A stretch of 64,000 nucleotides of DNA from Raffaelea ambrosiae (lineage: Eukaryota; Ascomycota; Sordariomycetes; Ophiostomatales; Ophiostomataceae): assembly GCA_002778195.1 (NCBI GenBank), contig PCDI01000004.1:2064418-2128417 (forward strand), given 5' to 3'. Of this stretch, positions 1 to 13,800 are shown one piece after another. Under the pieces are notes generated by a model. That model had not been told where the DNA came from and ran no database searches. It saw only the letters and a list, made by a program, of their open reading frames with translations. A program made the translations under genes and the position numbers. The first letter of the stretch is position 1. Each line of letters starts with the position of its first letter.

Positions 1-1343
1 AGGTGAGGCGCAATAGAATCGATAGGAGAAGAAAAAAAGAAAACGCAAAAGAATTGCGAGGGTGGGAAGAGAGAGAGAGAGAGAGAGAGACAGGGAGAGG
101 AGGAGAGGACGAAACGAAGTGCGTGGGAAAAAGGGAAGGAGACAAAGAAGAGGAAGAAAAAGGGAAGCGACTGCTGTAGTTACCACCAAAAACAAACACA
201 CAGACCACCACAGCTAGTTAACTAGTTAGTGACCTCACACAGGTGATGCACCACCACCCTGCACTCCACTAGCCGCTAATGCTGGCACTCCTTGGGACCC
301 CCAAACGAAGCTATGCCGCCCGCATTTGAGCGATTTCCACAGCAAAAAAAAAGCCTTTTTATTTTTCAGGTCCTGCGTGTCAGTGACACCCCATGGCTTC
401 CCCACTGTCAGCACACTAAAAATACGCCAGCAAGCTTGCGTCCCTCTGAGCCTGGACGCCCTTACAACACAAGGGGCCACAGCAGCCCCCCATTTAACTC
501 ATTACCCGCCTGCACGTCCCACAACCCATGCGGCCAGACCTCCATTGGAAAAGCCAATTGGCCTATCAACGGCTGGAATGATCGCACGTGTGGTATTTTC
601 TGGAAGGGGATACCACCTATTATCGTGACAACCCGCTTCTTCGTTTGAATTTTTTTTGGTCTTTTTTCTTGTCCTCCCACTCCAATGCCTTTGAGAGGGG
701 CAGGTATACAATCCGGAAAGAAGGAAGGAGCGATTGGCACTGCTATCTAAACCGCCAGCAGGTACGGCAAGCAGTAATAGGTACCGGGGATGTGGTGGGA
801 TTTGATGGTGGACGTTAATCACGTGGATCTTAGAGATCGCGTTAGATCTGTGACCATACAGCTCGTTAGTAATGCACTCAGTGACATCATACCGCTGTTC
901 GCCTTTGTCTCGTCATTGTCACCACGATGCCGGCCAGACACAAGAAATGCGTTTACAATGTTTTTTAAGAAGACTATCACAGGTGCTCTTATATACAACT
1001 CAAAGACAGTGAATAGGCGGCAATGATAAAATGCATCAGAAAAAGCAAAAGCGAACTGGCAAGGCGAAATGCATATGACCCGTCCCCCCAACGTCAAAAC
1101 ACCTGCTCACATACACCCAAGCCAAAAATGTTTGCGGAAAGCATGAAACAGGAAAAACAAATATCAGCCAAGCAAAAGAAGCGGTAGCAGGACAAAGGCA
1201 AAAGAAAAGGAACCCAATCTGGCTCATTCGCCAAAGATGCGGAAGCAGAACTTTTTCTCTCTCACAAAAGACAAAATCCCCAGTTTTTGTTCCCGCATAA
1301 AGCTTCTCAAGACAAAACAAAACAAAAAAACCGAAAACGTCCG
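1..1343. other. Gene-free stretch 3' of glutamate synthase
   Basis: I see no gene here. A (GA)n microsatellite lies at about 69-90 in purine-rich DNA. The palindrome CTAGTTAACTAG lies near 212-223. The part just below 1344 is the probable 3'UTR of the minus-strand glutamate synthase. Short open frames overlap each other on both strands and show no recognisable domain. Confidence 0.6.
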
Positions 1344-4300
1344 TTAGATCGAGTGGAGGACCTCTTCAGCAGTGCGCTTGATGATACCACCCGTCACAGG
1401 CAGGCTGGTGCAGTGCTCCAGGTACAAGTCGCACTCACGAGCAGCCTGGCGACCTTCGTTGATACCCCTGGGAAAAAAAAGTTAGTGTATGTTCAATCGG
1501 AAATAGTTGGACAACTACCAGGTGCAACTACCAGGTGTATTGTATAGTGGTTGAAAACTTACCAGACAATTAGAGACTGGCCGCGACGGCAGTCACCAGC
1601 GGCAAAGATGCCTGGAACGTTGGTGCAGTACTGGCCAGCAGGGGTCTTGACGTTCTTGCGGGCGTCCTTCTCGATCTCGTCGCCGAGCACGCGGGCCTCG
1701 GGGCCCAGGAAACCCATGGCCAGCAGGACGAGGTCGGCCGGGAAGAACTGCTCCGAGCCCTCGACCTTCTTCATGTCCCAGCCGCCCGTGGCCGAGCGGG
1801 TCCACTCCACACGCTGGGTGTTGATGCCCTTGACCTTGCCGGTGCCGTCGTCGACGAAGCTGTCCGACATGATGCAGTACTCACGCGGGTCCTTGCCGTG
1901 GTGCTGGCGCACCTCGGTGTGGCCGTAGTCCACGCGGTAGATGCGCGGCCACTGCGGCCACGGGTTGTCGCGGGCCCGCTCCGGAGGCGGCTGCGGCAGC
2001 AGCTCAAAGTTGGTGATCGACTTGGCGCCGTGACGCAGCGATGTGCCAATGCAGTCGTTGCCGGTGTCACCACCGCCGATGACCACGACGTGCTTGTCCT
2101 TGGCCGAGATGTAGGTGTTGTCCTGCAGCTCCGAGTCCAGCAGAGACTTGGTGTTCTTGTGCAGGAACTGCATGGCAAAGTGGATACCCTCCAGGTTGCG
2201 GCCGGTGATCGGCAGGTCGCGGGCCACCGTGGCGCCCGTGGCGATGATGACGGCGTCGTTCTGGGCCTTGAGGTCCATCAGGGTGACGTCCTCGCCGATC
2301 GCCACGCCCGTCTTGAAGACGACGCCCTCGGCCGCCATGAAGTCGGTGCGGCGCTTCACAATGCGCTTGTCCAGCTTCATGTTGGGGATGCCGTACATCA
2401 GCAGACCGCCAGGGCGGTCAGACCGCTCGTACACCGTGACCGAGTGGCCGGCACGGTTCAGCTGGTCGGCCGCAGCCAGGCCGGCCGGGCCGGAGCCGAT
2501 GATGGCCACAGTCTTGCCGGTGCGCACGGGCGGCGGCGTCGGCACCATCCAGCCCATTTCGAAGCCGCGGTCAATGATGGCGCACTCGATGGACTTGATG
2601 CCGACGGGGTCCTCGTTGATGCCCAGAACGCAGGCACCCTCGCAGGGGGCCGGGCACACGCGGCCGGTGAACTCGGGGAAGTTGTTGGTCATCAGCAGGC
2701 GGTTGAGCGCATCCTGCCACTGGTTCTGGAACACCAGCTCGTTCCACTTGGGGATGATGTTGGACAGCGGGCAGCCCGTGTCAGACTGGCAGAACGGCAC
2801 ACCACAGTCCATGCAGCGGGCCGACTGGTACTTGAGCTCGTCCTCGTCCAGACGGCTCGACAGCTCGGCCCAGTCCTTGGTGCGGGTCTTGGCCGACCGG
2901 TACTTCTCCGAGCGGCGGTGGTACTTCATGAAGCCGCGGGTCTTGTCCAGGATGAGCGCCTTCTTCTTCTTGTCCGCAGCGTGGTCGCCGACGCTGTCCT
3001 CCAGGTCCTGCAGCTGGCCCGACGAGGCAGGCTTGGCCTCCTTCTTGGCGGGAGCAGCAGCAGCAGCAGCAGCCGGGGCGGGGGTAGACGCCGGCAGGTT
3101 GTACTCGGCACGCTTGGCCTCGGCAGCCTTGGCCGCCTCCTCCAGCAGCACGCGCTTGTAGTCGACAGGGAGCACCTTGACGAAGCGCGGCAGGGCACGC
3201 GTGAAGTCGACCAGGATGCGGGCGGCCATCTCGGAGCCGGTGTAGTGGTGGTGGTCCTCGATGAGGCCGCGCAGGAAGGCAATGTCCTCGGGGTCCTCGA
3301 CGGGGGTGGCCTCGACCATCTCCATGTTGAGCTTGCCCAGGAAGTCCTGGTTGATGTCCAGGACGTAGGCGATGCCGCCAGACATGCCGGCGGCAAAGTT
3401 GCGGCCAGTGCTGCCGAGGATGACGATGCGGCCACCGGTCATGTACTCGCAGCCGTGGTCGCCGACACCCTCGACGACGGCCGTGGCGCCCGAGTTGCGC
3501 ACGGCAAAACGCTCAGCAGCCACACCGCGGAAGAAGCAGGTGCCCTTGGTGGCGCCGTACAGGCAGACGTTGCCGATGAGGACGTTCTCCTCGGCCTTGA
3601 ACACGGCCGAGCGGGGCGGGTAGACAATCAGCCGGCCGCCCGACAGGCCCTTGCCGACGTAGTCGTTGGCATCGCCTTCGAGCTCCAGCGTGACACCCGG
3701 GGCGAGGAAGGCACCGAACGACTGGCCGGCCGAGCCCTTGATGTTGACGTGGACGGTGTCCATGGGCAGGCCGGCATCGCCGTAGCGCTTGGAGATGTGG
3801 TACGACAGAGACGTGCCCATGGCGCGGTCGGTGTTGACAATGTCGCACTCGATGCGCGACGGCACGCCCTTATCGAGCGTGAGCTCCGACTCGGAGATCA
3901 GCTTGTTGTCCAGGCGCACGTACAGGCGGTGGTCCTGCTTGCGCACGTTGAAGGTGGCGACGCCCGGACGCAGCTTGTGGGCGGGGGTCAGGATCAGCGA
4001 CAGGTCAATGTTCTGCGTCTTCTTCGTGCGCAGGTCCTCGCGGACCTTGAGCACCTCGACGTGGCCGATCATCTCGTTGACCGTGCGGAAGCCCAGCTTG
4101 GCCATGATGGCGCGCAGCTCGTTGGCAATGTAGTAGAAGAAGTTGATGACGTGCTCGGGCGCGCCCTGGAACTTCTTGCGCAGCTCGGGGTCCTGCGTGG
4201 CGATGCCCACCGGGCAGCTGTTGAGATGGCACTTGCGCATGAAGATGCAGCCCATGGCGATCAGGGGCGTCGTGGCAAAGCCCCATTCCTCGGCACCGAG

Positions 4301-7300
4301 CAGGCAGGCCATGGCGACGTCGCGGCCGGTGCGGAGCTGGCCGTCGGTCTGCACCACGACGCGGCCGCGCAGGTCGTTGAGCACCAGCGTCTGGTGGGTC
4401 TCGGCCAGACCCAGCTCCCAGGGCAGGCCGGCGTACTTGATGCCCGTCCAGCGGGAGGCACCGGTGCCGCCGTCGTGGCCGGAGATCAGAATGTGGTCGG
4501 CCTTGGCCTTGGCCACACCCGAGGCGACGATGCCGACGCCGGTCTCGGACACCAGCTTGACGGACACGCGCGAGCGCGGGCTGGAGCACTTGAGATCGTA
4601 GATCAGCTGCTTGAGATCCTCAATGGAGTAGATGTCGTGGTGCGGGGGCGGCGAGATCAGGCCGACGCCCGGCGTGGAGTGGCGGGTCCGGGCAATGGAC
4701 TTGGTGACCTTGTGGCCGGGCAGCTCGCCGCCCTCGCCGGGCTTGGCGCCCTGGGCCATCTTGATCTGCAGCTCGTCCGAGTCGGCCAGGTAGGCCGAGG
4801 TCACGCCGAAGCGGCCCGAGGCGACCTGCTTGATGGCGGAGCGCATGGTGTCGCCGTTGTCCATGACCTGCGAGCGCTCCGGGTCCTCGCCGCCCTCGCC
4901 GGTGTTGGACTTGCCGCCGAGGCGGTTCATGGCGATGGCGAGGGTGGAGTGGGCCTCCATGGAGATGGAGCCGTAGGACATGGCGCCCGTGCAGAAGCGG
5001 CGCACGATCTCGGTCCACGGCTCGACCTGGTCGATGGGCACGGGCGTGCACTCGTCGAACTTGAAGTCGAGCAGGCCGCGCAGCGTGCACGACTTGATCT
5101 TCTCGTACTCGGCGCGCGAGTAGGCCTCGTACGACTTGTCGTTCTTGGTGCGCACGGCGTCCTGGATGTTGGCCACGCAGGTCGGGTCGTTGATGTGCGG
5201 CTCGCCGCCGTCGCGCCAGTGGTACTCGCCGGACTCGGTGAGGCCGGGGATGGTGCGGGTGGGGCGCGACGGGAAGCCGCGCTCGTGGAAGCGGAAGGCG
5301 TCCTCGGCGATCAGCTGGAAGGTCACGCCCTTGATGCGCGTGGCCGTGCCCTTGAAGCAGCGGTCGACGACCTCGTCGTCGACGCCGAGCGCCTCGAAGA
5401 TCTGGGCGCCCTTGTAGCTGGCCAGCGTCGAGATGCCCATCTTGCTCATGACCTTGAGGATGCCGCCGTCGCACGAGTGCTTGTAGTTCTGGATCAGCTG
5501 CTCGTCGGTGAGCTTCTTCTTCAGCAGCTTCTCGCGGTTGAGCTTGATGATGCACTCCATGGCGAGGTACGGGTTGATGGCATCGACGCCGTAGCCCAGC
5601 AGCACGCACATGTGGTGCACCTCGCGGGCCTCGGCGGTCTCGACCACGATGGCGGCCAGGGAGCGCCACTTGTTGCTGACCAGGTGGTGGTGCACCATGC
5701 CCGAGGCCAGGAGGGCCGACACGGCCACGCGGTCGGCCGACGTCTTGCGGTCGGACAGGATGATGATGCGGTCGCGGTTCTCGATGGCGGCCGTGGTCTC
5801 CTTGCAGATCTCGTCCAGGTGGCGGATGTAGCCCTCGACGCCGTCCTTCTTGGGGAAGGTCAGATCGATCGTCTTGACGGTCCACGCGGCGTGCTGCTTG
5901 GCCATGTTCTTGAGCGCGTTGAACTCGGGCATCGACAGGATCGGGCTGGGCACCAGCAGACGGCCGCACTGCGAGGCGTCCATCTCGAGCAGGTTGCCCT
6001 GGGGCCCAACGTAGCACTCCAGCGACATGACAATGGACTCGCGGATGGGGTCGATGGGCGGGTTGGTGACCTGGGCGAAGAGCTGGCGGAAGTACTCGTA
6101 CAGCAGCCGCGGGACGTCGGCCAGACAGGCCAGCGGGGCGTCGTTGCCCATGGAGCCGAGGGCCTCCTTCTCGTCCGAGGCCATGGGCGCCAGCAGCAGG
6201 CTGACCTGCTCGTAGGTGTAGCCGAAGGCGTGCAGCAGCGGGTCGGACTGCACGCTCGTCTCGTCGGGCTTGGCGGCGAGCTCGACGGACTGGTCCTCCT
6301 CGAACGCCTGCTGCACCTGGGGGAGCGTGATCAGCTCCTTGTCGAGCCACGCGCGGAAGTCGTGGCGGCTGGACACGGCGGCCTTGAGCTCGCTGTCGTC
6401 GATCAGACGGCCGGCCTTGGTGTCGACGAGGAGCATGCGGCCGGGCTGCAGACGGCCCTTCTGGATGACGCGCTCGGGCTCGACCAGGATGGTGCCGACC
6501 TCCGAGGCGCAGATGATGCGGTCGTCGTCCATGATGTAGTAGCGGCACGGGCGCAGGCCGTTGCGGTCCAGGTTGGCGCCGCAGAAGCGGCCGTCGGCAA
6601 AGGTGAACAGGGCCGGGCCGTCCCACGGCTCCATCTGGCAGGCGGCCCACTCGTAGAACGCGGCCTTCTTGGGGTCCATGTGCGTGTTGCCCTGCCATGC
6701 CTCGGGCACCATGAGCATGACGGCCTCGGGCAGCGAGAGCACGCCGTTGATGGTCAGCATCTCGAGCACGTTGTCAAAGGCGGCCGAGTCGGAGCCGCCG
6801 TCCTCGACGACGGGGAACAGCTGCTCCAGCTCGTCCCCGAAGACGTCCGACTGCATGACGCCCTCGCGCGCGCGCATCCAGTTCTTGTTGCCGCGCAGCG
6901 TGTTGATCTCGCCGTTGTGGGCAGCCCACCGCAGGGGCTGGGCGCGATCCCACGAGGGGAAGGTGTTGGTCGAGAAGCGCGAGTGCACCAGCGCAAAGTG
7001 GGCCTCGTAGTCGGCGTTGACCAGGTCGTGGTAGTACTGGTACACCTGGACGGGCGCCAGCTGGCCCTTGTAGACAATGTTCCGGTTCGACAGCGAGCAC
7101 AGGTAGAACCAATTGTGCAGCCCAATGGTGTGCGTGGCGCGCTTGCGCAGCACGAACAGCTGCCGCTCGAAGTGGCGCTCGTCGAACTTGTCGGGGTCCG
7201 TCTCCTCGGGCGCCACGCCCGCGCCGTAGGCCGACTGCAGCACGACAAACGGCTGCAGGATGATGGGCTCGCGCGAGGCCGCCGCGGGGCCCAGCAGCGA

Positions 7301-8087
7301 CGAGTCGACGGGAGGCTCTCGCCATCCCAGGACGCGGAGACCGAGACTCTCGGCAATGTCTTCCAACTGCCGCTTGGACTCCTGCAGGGTCTCGGGGTCG
7401 GGCTTGAAGAACAGGTTGCCGACGGCGTACTGCCCGGGAGGGGGCAGCTTGATGTTCTCCTCGCGCTCGAAGTTCTTGATGAAGAACTTGTGCGGGATGG
7501 ACGTCATCACACCAGCGCCGTCGCCATCACGAGCATCGGAGCCAACGGCACCCCGATGGGTCATGTTGCAAAGCAGATTGCGCGCTGGGGAGCGAGGGCT
7601 GTCAGCGAAGAGCAGGAGAGAAGGAAGGAGGAAGGGGGGGGGGAAGGAAATGAAGCTCACCATCGCTAACAATCTTGTGGCTGGCCTTGCCCTTGATGTT
7701 GCTGTGTGCGAGGAAACGTTTAGCATGCTGCCTCTATTGGCAATGGGTCCGTCCAGGAGTCAGGGACGACAATCAGGGGACCACAGGCGAAGACAGGCCC
7801 CCAAGAGGCCCCCCATCGAAAAATGTAGACCGGGGACTCACCAGGCAAAACCGACGCCGCAGGCATCCTTCTCGAGGCTGGGATCGTACAATCCCCTGGA
7901 AGAGAAAAGAGTCAGCGGGCAGCTCATCACTTGTGTCGTGGCGTGGCGTGGCGGATACTCACTGCTTCACGGGGAGGGCACCAGCCCAGGAGTCGTTGTT
8001 TTCCGTCTGGTACACATAGGGATGGTATTCCTCGGCAGTCGCGTCGTTGTGGATTTTCCGGTCGTCGAAGTCGGCCGTCAAGCCCAT
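1344..8087 (-). CDS. GLT1: NADH-dependent glutamate synthase (GOGAT), fused large and small domains
   Basis: Converts glutamine plus 2-oxoglutarate to two glutamates using NADH, the second half of the GS/GOGAT ammonium assimilation route. Five exons on the minus strand: 8087-7963, 7895-7842, 7701-7661, 7584-1563 and 1467-1344. They join in frame to 2,121 aa, the normal fungal length. The ATG at 8087 is followed by about 53 residues before DACGVGFAC, so Cys54 is the amidotransferase nucleophile exposed after propeptide removal. THRGAVGSDARDGDGAG follows. Next come the FMN/synthase domain with the 3Fe-4S cysteines (CIFMRKCHLNSCPVG, about residue 1186), the GXGXG beta-helix, and a poly-Ala/Lys linker near 1580. 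The small-subunit part has CMDCGVPFC (about 1664) and CPAPCEGAC iron-sulfur motifs, an FAD fold (GSGPAGLAAADQL, about 1767) and a second nucleotide-binding GGGDTGND (about 1910). The last exon completes RGQSLIVWGINEGRQAA. The very small N-terminal exons make the start easy to misannotate. Confidence 0.97.
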
Positions 8088-8527
8088 GCTAGGCAAGCCT
8101 TTACGAAGAGGTCGACAGGGGACGGTTTCGAGGGTGAATGCGGAGGGGGGGGTGGTATTACAACCAACTGAACGAGCAGTACGAGAGCAATGCAGAGCCG
8201 CTCGGGAGAGAACGAAGAGATCTGGAAAGCACGAGGGTGGGAAAGCTGGTTAACGATCTTGTCCGCTCTCGAGAGACAAATTTTGGTGGGAAAATGGGTT
8301 AGTGCAGGCGGGCAGGGCTCCTCAATGGCAGTTGACTTGGCAGTTGACTGGAGAGGAGGAACGGAGCGAAAAGAGGAAAGAGATGGGCCGGACGAGGTCG
8401 AGAAAAATCAGCTGCCGTACGTGGAACGTAAATACAGATACGTTGGTTGGTTGGAAGAAGACCAGAGAGGCAGAGCGAGACAGTCTAGTGGCCCTTTGGA
8501 GCCAACGGCAGGGGCAAACGAGACGGC

Positions 8528-8555
8528 GAGGCAGCAAGGCAGCAAGGCAGCGAGC
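8528..8555. repeat. GGCAGCAA-type tandem repeat
   Basis: Several copies of an 8-bp GGCAGCAA/GGCAGCGA unit run in tandem in otherwise unassigned DNA upstream of glutamate synthase. Confidence 0.5.
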
Positions 8556-9027
8556 GAGACAGCAGCAAGCGAGCAGACTAGCAGGACAAAGACGGTGCTC
8601 AGAGAGAGGGAAACGACGATGGAGGCTCGTCTGGTCTTTGTTTGCAGACACGAGAAACACAGAAAAGCACGGAAGACGAGGAAGACATGCAGAGAACACC
8701 CAAAGCGGAAAAACAGAGACACAGCAGCAGAGAACAGCGAGGAGAAAATAGATGAGACCGTCGAGTGCCAGTCCAGGGCCTGAGCTCTCCCCCATCGCCT
8801 TCCGGCTCCCCATTCTCACCCCCGTGGCCCCATTCCTCGCCGGCTCTCGTGCACCCCTCCGCTCGTTCGTCGGCTGGCTCCGACAGCATGCAGGCCCGCC
8901 AATGCCCGCTGTGGGATGTGTAAGTAATGACGACAGCCAATTACAGCCGCGCTAAAACTTTTCCCACTTGCGGCTTTGTTCTGGCCCTCTGATAGGACAG
9001 CCACATGCCGAGCCCCTTGGAGAGAGC

Positions 9028-9085
9028 AAGCACAAGTAAGCACAAGCAAGCCCAAGCAAGTGCAAGCAAGCCCAAGCAAGCCCAA
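9028..9085. repeat. CAAGCAAGCC minisatellite
   Basis: Imperfect tandem copies of a roughly 10-bp unit (AAGCAAGCCC, with AAGTAAGCAC and AAGCAAGTGC variants) run for about 58 bp in gene-free DNA. Confidence 0.7.
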
Positions 9086-10102
9086 ACTGTCCAGGTGCGC
9101 TTCTCCAATTGCTGGCCAGCATCGACTCCCGGTGCCACCCCCCCAAGCAGCAGCCAGAAAGCGTGACATTGGCATCGGTCGTGCAGACGATGCGCGGGAC
9201 AGCAGCAGAGAGGGCTGGCCAGTCCCACCACGTTGGAATAGAAAAATGGGGGTACAGGGGGTGTGCTTTTAGCGGCGAATCAGACTTCCGCGCTGGAGGG
9301 GGGTGACGCTAACTCTGGGGTTCGAGTGCAGCAGTGGCACCAGCAGTTGCCCCCCTCTCGGTGCTGTCTCGCTGTCTGTCTCTCTGTCTGTTTCCGGCAG
9401 CCCATTCTCGGGATCTTGCATTTCTGCTGGCTTTTGCTGGCTTTGCTGGCTTTGGGCACATATCCCCGGAGCAGGCTCGTCTTCGTTTCTTTTTTTCTTT
9501 TTTGTCTGCACCTCGTCTGTCTTTGCAAGGAAATACGTCCGTACGGCGTGCTGTGGGATGAAGTCGACCGCGTCTGGCCATTTGCTGATTTCGGCTCATT
9601 GTCGTGTCTCGCCATGCAGCGCAACGTGCCATTGGAAAGCCGCCTGCCGCGGCCACCTGAAAACACGAGACTGGCTGGGGCAAAGGGGCAGATGACAGGA
9701 CAGCCACCGAAGCAAAACAAAGCATTTCTTTCCAAGACTCACCTTTTTCGTTTTCGGCCAACAGGAAAGATCGGGACACAGTTCGTCGGAACGGGCGAGA
9801 CTGTCTTCAGCAGCAGGACCAGCAGCAGCAAGAACCTGTTGGCAGCAGAGTGGTATCACGAGATTTCCGAATTGGGTATATAGTCACACAGCAAACAGAA
9901 TGCACAAGCAGGCTGGAGCAGAGCTGGCGAGAGGCGAGGAAAGATTCAGAGGTCCGGGAGGAGGGAAAAGAGGGAAAAAAAAGAAGAGAAGGGAGGAAAA
10001 AAAGAGAGAGAGAGTAGGAAGGGAGGGCAAGGTGGGTGATGGGAGTAGCTTATATGGCTGGGATGACAACCGAAAGGGAAAATCTGCCGTATTTGGAACT
10101 AG

Positions 10103-10150
10103 GATGGATGGATGGGATGGGATGGCCTGGAAATGGGGGTGGGATGGCAG
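10103..10150. repeat. GGATG/GGGATGG-rich tract
   Basis: Tandem GGAT and GGGAT units, strongly G-biased on the plus strand, in gene-free DNA. Confidence 0.45.
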
Positions 10151-13100
10151 GAGATGAAGGAGGATTAGAATTCTGGTGGCCCTAGATGGCGTCCGGTCCC
10201 CTCCAGGTCGAACGGTGTCGGAGACGATTTTTTTTCTGGCACCTCAGGAGCTTGTTGGCGAGTCACAGAGGCGGAATTGATAAAAAGGCCAATAACTGCG
10301 CCGGAAAATAGAGAGAGCAAGAGGAAAAAGCATGTGGCTCGAGGCAAAAAGGGCACACTAGGGGTGGGGGGAAGGTGGAGAGATGCAGCCCACGCTAGAG
10401 CTTGCAAGCCGGTGCCAGAACTAGGCGTGTGCGGCCAGCCAACCATACAACACGCAACAGAGCCCTGGCCACCATTATGCTTTTTGGTCCGGTCGGCGGG
10501 CGACAGGCTGCAACGGCGCACGCTGGACAGACGTGTCCGGTCCAAGCTTGCACGTCACAAAGAGAGGCAGCATTGTGAAGCCAAAATTTTCGGGCCGTCA
10601 GGTGATGTTCATGTCATGGACGGAAAGAGCGCTGGACCGGGGGTTGTGGAAGGAAAGAGCGATGCGCTGCAGAGCCGCAGTCGCCGCATCGAAAACGGAA
10701 GGAGCAAACGGTGGCCGATGGGCGCACAGAACGGAACAGCTGCGTCCCGACTGCAGACAAGCAGAGCCTCGTCATGTGCTTTCAGCTACGAAGCAAAAGT
10801 GCGAAGAGTCCCAGCATCCGTATACAATCAAAAGAACAATACCTGCCGACACCACGGCCATTCGCAACGCCCGCATTCATCGCCGATGCCTCCTCCGCGT
10901 CCAATACAGCTTTCGACGGGGGAGGGGCAGGACGGGGATTTGTTTGCGCGACTTTTTACTGGCCTCCTCGCACAGATGGCTTGTTCCACTGGCCAGCGTA
11001 ATGCGCTGCTTCTCATACGCAGAGCCACCACCGCACATGTCTACGAAATGACACATTTGTAATTGCAAACAGCGTCGGCCAATAACCCAGTCAATAATTC
11101 ATTCGGGCAATCGATCTACCCCTCGCTTACTGACGTATTCACAAAGAAAACCATTATTTTCCACCTCGGTTTCCCCACAACCAGTTGCTGACAAGGATAG
11201 GGCAGACGTCAACTTGGCGCAACCAGGTTTCGACCCTCCCATTGTCTCCGTCCTTCTTTGCTTTTTTGGACATAGTTTGCTGGTCCCGCCTGCGAACGCC
11301 AGCGGATCTCACACAGGGCCGCAATACGGCAGAGCGTGTCTGGGGCTATGTTTTTTTTTTTCTTTTTCTCTTTTTGCCCCTTCCACCCCGCTTGGCCAAT
11401 CAGACTACTGTCTTTTCAAAGAGAGGGAGAAAAAATTGCACTGAACCGCCGATGTCGCCTGCACCGGGCAGCTAGGAGACCGAAATTCTTGCCAGCATCG
11501 TCATCTTGGTGAGCGGCGCACATTCGCCGTAAGCATGGGCAAGAAGACACTACGCGGCATTCCTAGCTGTCTACATACTCCGTGCTCCGTATGCGCAATG
11601 CTACGTCTGGGCTAAGTTTGCACTAGCGATCGAGCCCTCTGCACGCGATAGCCTACGTGCATCAAAAGTCCTGAGCAGTGTGGTGTTTATGCCCACCATG
11701 CCGCCCAAAATCCCCCCGAGATGCCCTGCCTCGCTCCTTTCTCGGAAACCGCCATAGTCTCCAAAAGAACCTCTCTTTCGTTGCAGGTATCGGCCGGGTC
11801 CGGATACGGCGTCTCTCAGTACGACAGGGGGGGTGCAGCATACGACACAACAGACTAATCCACCCCAGGAGTATTAAGGATGAAACAAAACAGCAGACCA
11901 TGGGGAAGGCGAAATAAAACCCTCAGAATCCCATAGTACACACAGTGGCCACGAAATAAAATATTTAAACAACAGCACAGACAGGTGGGAGACTGGCCAA
12001 TAAAAAATATCCATAATCACCATGAGATGGTGCAGAGCCATGCAGTGGAACGGTAGCTGCAGGACGAGAGGACAAGCACTTGAACTCTTGGCTGCTAGCA
12101 GGGAGGGAAGAAGAAAAAAAAAAAACGCGGGCTTTGTGGCCTGCAGGACCTAGGAGTACTTTGGCGCTCGGCAGAATGGACGGGCGTTTTATTGCCTAGG
12201 TGCGTTTTCGATCTGGCCTCGTGACCACCAACCATGAGAATCGTTGATTGTCAAAAAATCATCAACAGAAAATTGACAATTGCGGCCAATCAGAGACTAA
12301 GACCGCAGCCTTCCCCTTATCTCAGACCAACAAGACGGCGAATTTGGAGAACCGGCAAAAAGACAGCGAGAAAGGCAGCGAGCGGAGGCACTAACACGCC
12401 CCATATTCAGAGTAGCTTAGGAGCCTTTGTCCACTGAGAACCGGCAGATTTAAAATAGCCACAGGGCTCGAGTAGCACGGTTACAGCGGCAGCCCGCCTG
12501 TCCTACACACTAATTGCATTTTTTGTTCTTTTTGAATCCGGCTGTCGCTGTGTTGCCGTTTTATGTAGACACTCAGACCACAGGCGAAGCGAATTTGTTC
12601 CGCACGGAGGTGGTATGGTTGACACGGCAGAGAAGATGATTCTTATTACACACTGGTCAATACGCAGACACGTTTGCTGTCCCCCATGTCTGTGCTGATC
12701 TGCCCATACCACAGACGGCAATGCGAGTGGGGGCCACGAAGACACGAAAAGGAGAACTTGTGACTCTTGTCGGGTATGGCCTGTCAGTTGTTTGATTTAG
12801 GCCGAGGCGAGGACAAACGGAGGAGGCACGCAGGATGCAAGAGAGGGGCCAGCCCCATCCCTACTGCCCACCTCAGCCCGTCTAATGGAGTACGAAGTTT
12901 TGCCTGGTAATAGTGGCCAGTGGAAACGGGGTTCGGCGGCAGCGCGGCGGGTGAGGTGTGTGAGAGCGAGTTACGGAGCAGTGGGCAGGCAACCAGGCAG
13001 GCACCCTGTAGAGGGCCCAAGCAGATTGCATGGGGGAATAATTGACGGCCAGCCAGCCACCGAGATTCTGCATCGCAGCTGTCGTGCATGGCTAACGTCA

Positions 13101-13356
13101 TGCGCCTTATTTCTGCCCGGAAATGCGTTGCGGCGTATGCAACGTGCTGCTTTTGCGTGTGGGGTTGTGTACTCTGCCGTGTCGTTGCTGTGGTTTGACT
13201 GTCGGTTCCTGGATTCACAATGCCCACCGGTGTGAGTGTGCTGGTGCAGAATATGCACATGCGGACGTTGGTGTGCGTCCAAGACTGCGTGTGTGCTACC
13301 ACGCGGAAGGAGCGCAGGCCGAAATCGGAAACTGGCTTCCCTGGCAGTGCCAGGGC

Positions 13357-13377
13357 AAAAAAAAAAAAAAAAAAAAA
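13357..13377. repeat. A21 homopolymer
   Basis: An unbroken run of about 21 adenines. It is not placed after any recognised gene, so it need not be a retroposed poly-A tail. Confidence 0.8.
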
Positions 13378-13770
13378 CACGAAGAGCATGCCACAAGGTG
13401 GCAACAAAACAAGAGGAAATGGGACGACCACTGCATTCAAAGGCCACAAATAGGGCACTCAGGCCAGGCGAGAAAAATGAAATCCGCACCATACAGCAGC
13501 AGCCTTTTGCTTTGGAGCTCTGAAGTTCTGTTGGATACTCAAAGCTCGAGCAACTGGCAGCTTCAAAATCGGCCACTTGGTGCATCTTGTCCGGATATCG
13601 ACAGAACTAAACAATCACAACTGAGACTTACATGCTTACAAAGGAGACAAGAAGAAAAAAGGCATTGACCCCCATTCGAGCACAGTTCCTACTTTTCCCG
13701 AGCACAAAGGTCGTACCATTAGCGGCGTTTCTGTGACTCTTCAGAACCCGCGTTTGCGAGAGGCAAAGCG

Positions 13771-13800
13771 ACCAGATGGAACCAGATGGGACCAGATGGT
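13771..13800. repeat. (ACCAGATGGR)3 tandem repeat
   Basis: Three direct copies of a 10-bp unit, ACCAGATGGA, ACCAGATGGG and ACCAGATGGT, sit side by side. Confidence 0.75.

Noticed and set aside
4620..6698. 692-codon minus-strand frame inside glutamate synthase
   Set aside because: A shifted-frame shadow, rich in Arg/Pro/Gly/His, within the conserved GOGAT coding exon.
1898..7669. Open frame of 1,923 codons on the plus strand, opposite glutamate synthase
   Set aside because: It is exactly antisense to a well-supported gene. Its Val/Ala/Gly/His/Arg/Asp/Gln/Leu-rich composition is what a GC-biased coding strand gives in the complementary frame, and it shows no domain.
9311..9330. Possible tRNA B box (GGTTCGAG)
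   Set aside because: The block does not complete the B-box consensus, no A box lies at a suitable distance upstream, and no cloverleaf can be drawn.
13123..13668. 181-codon plus-strand frame in gene-poor DNA
   Set aside because: It runs through an A21 tract (poly-Lys), overlaps minus-strand frames of similar length, and has no recognisable motif.
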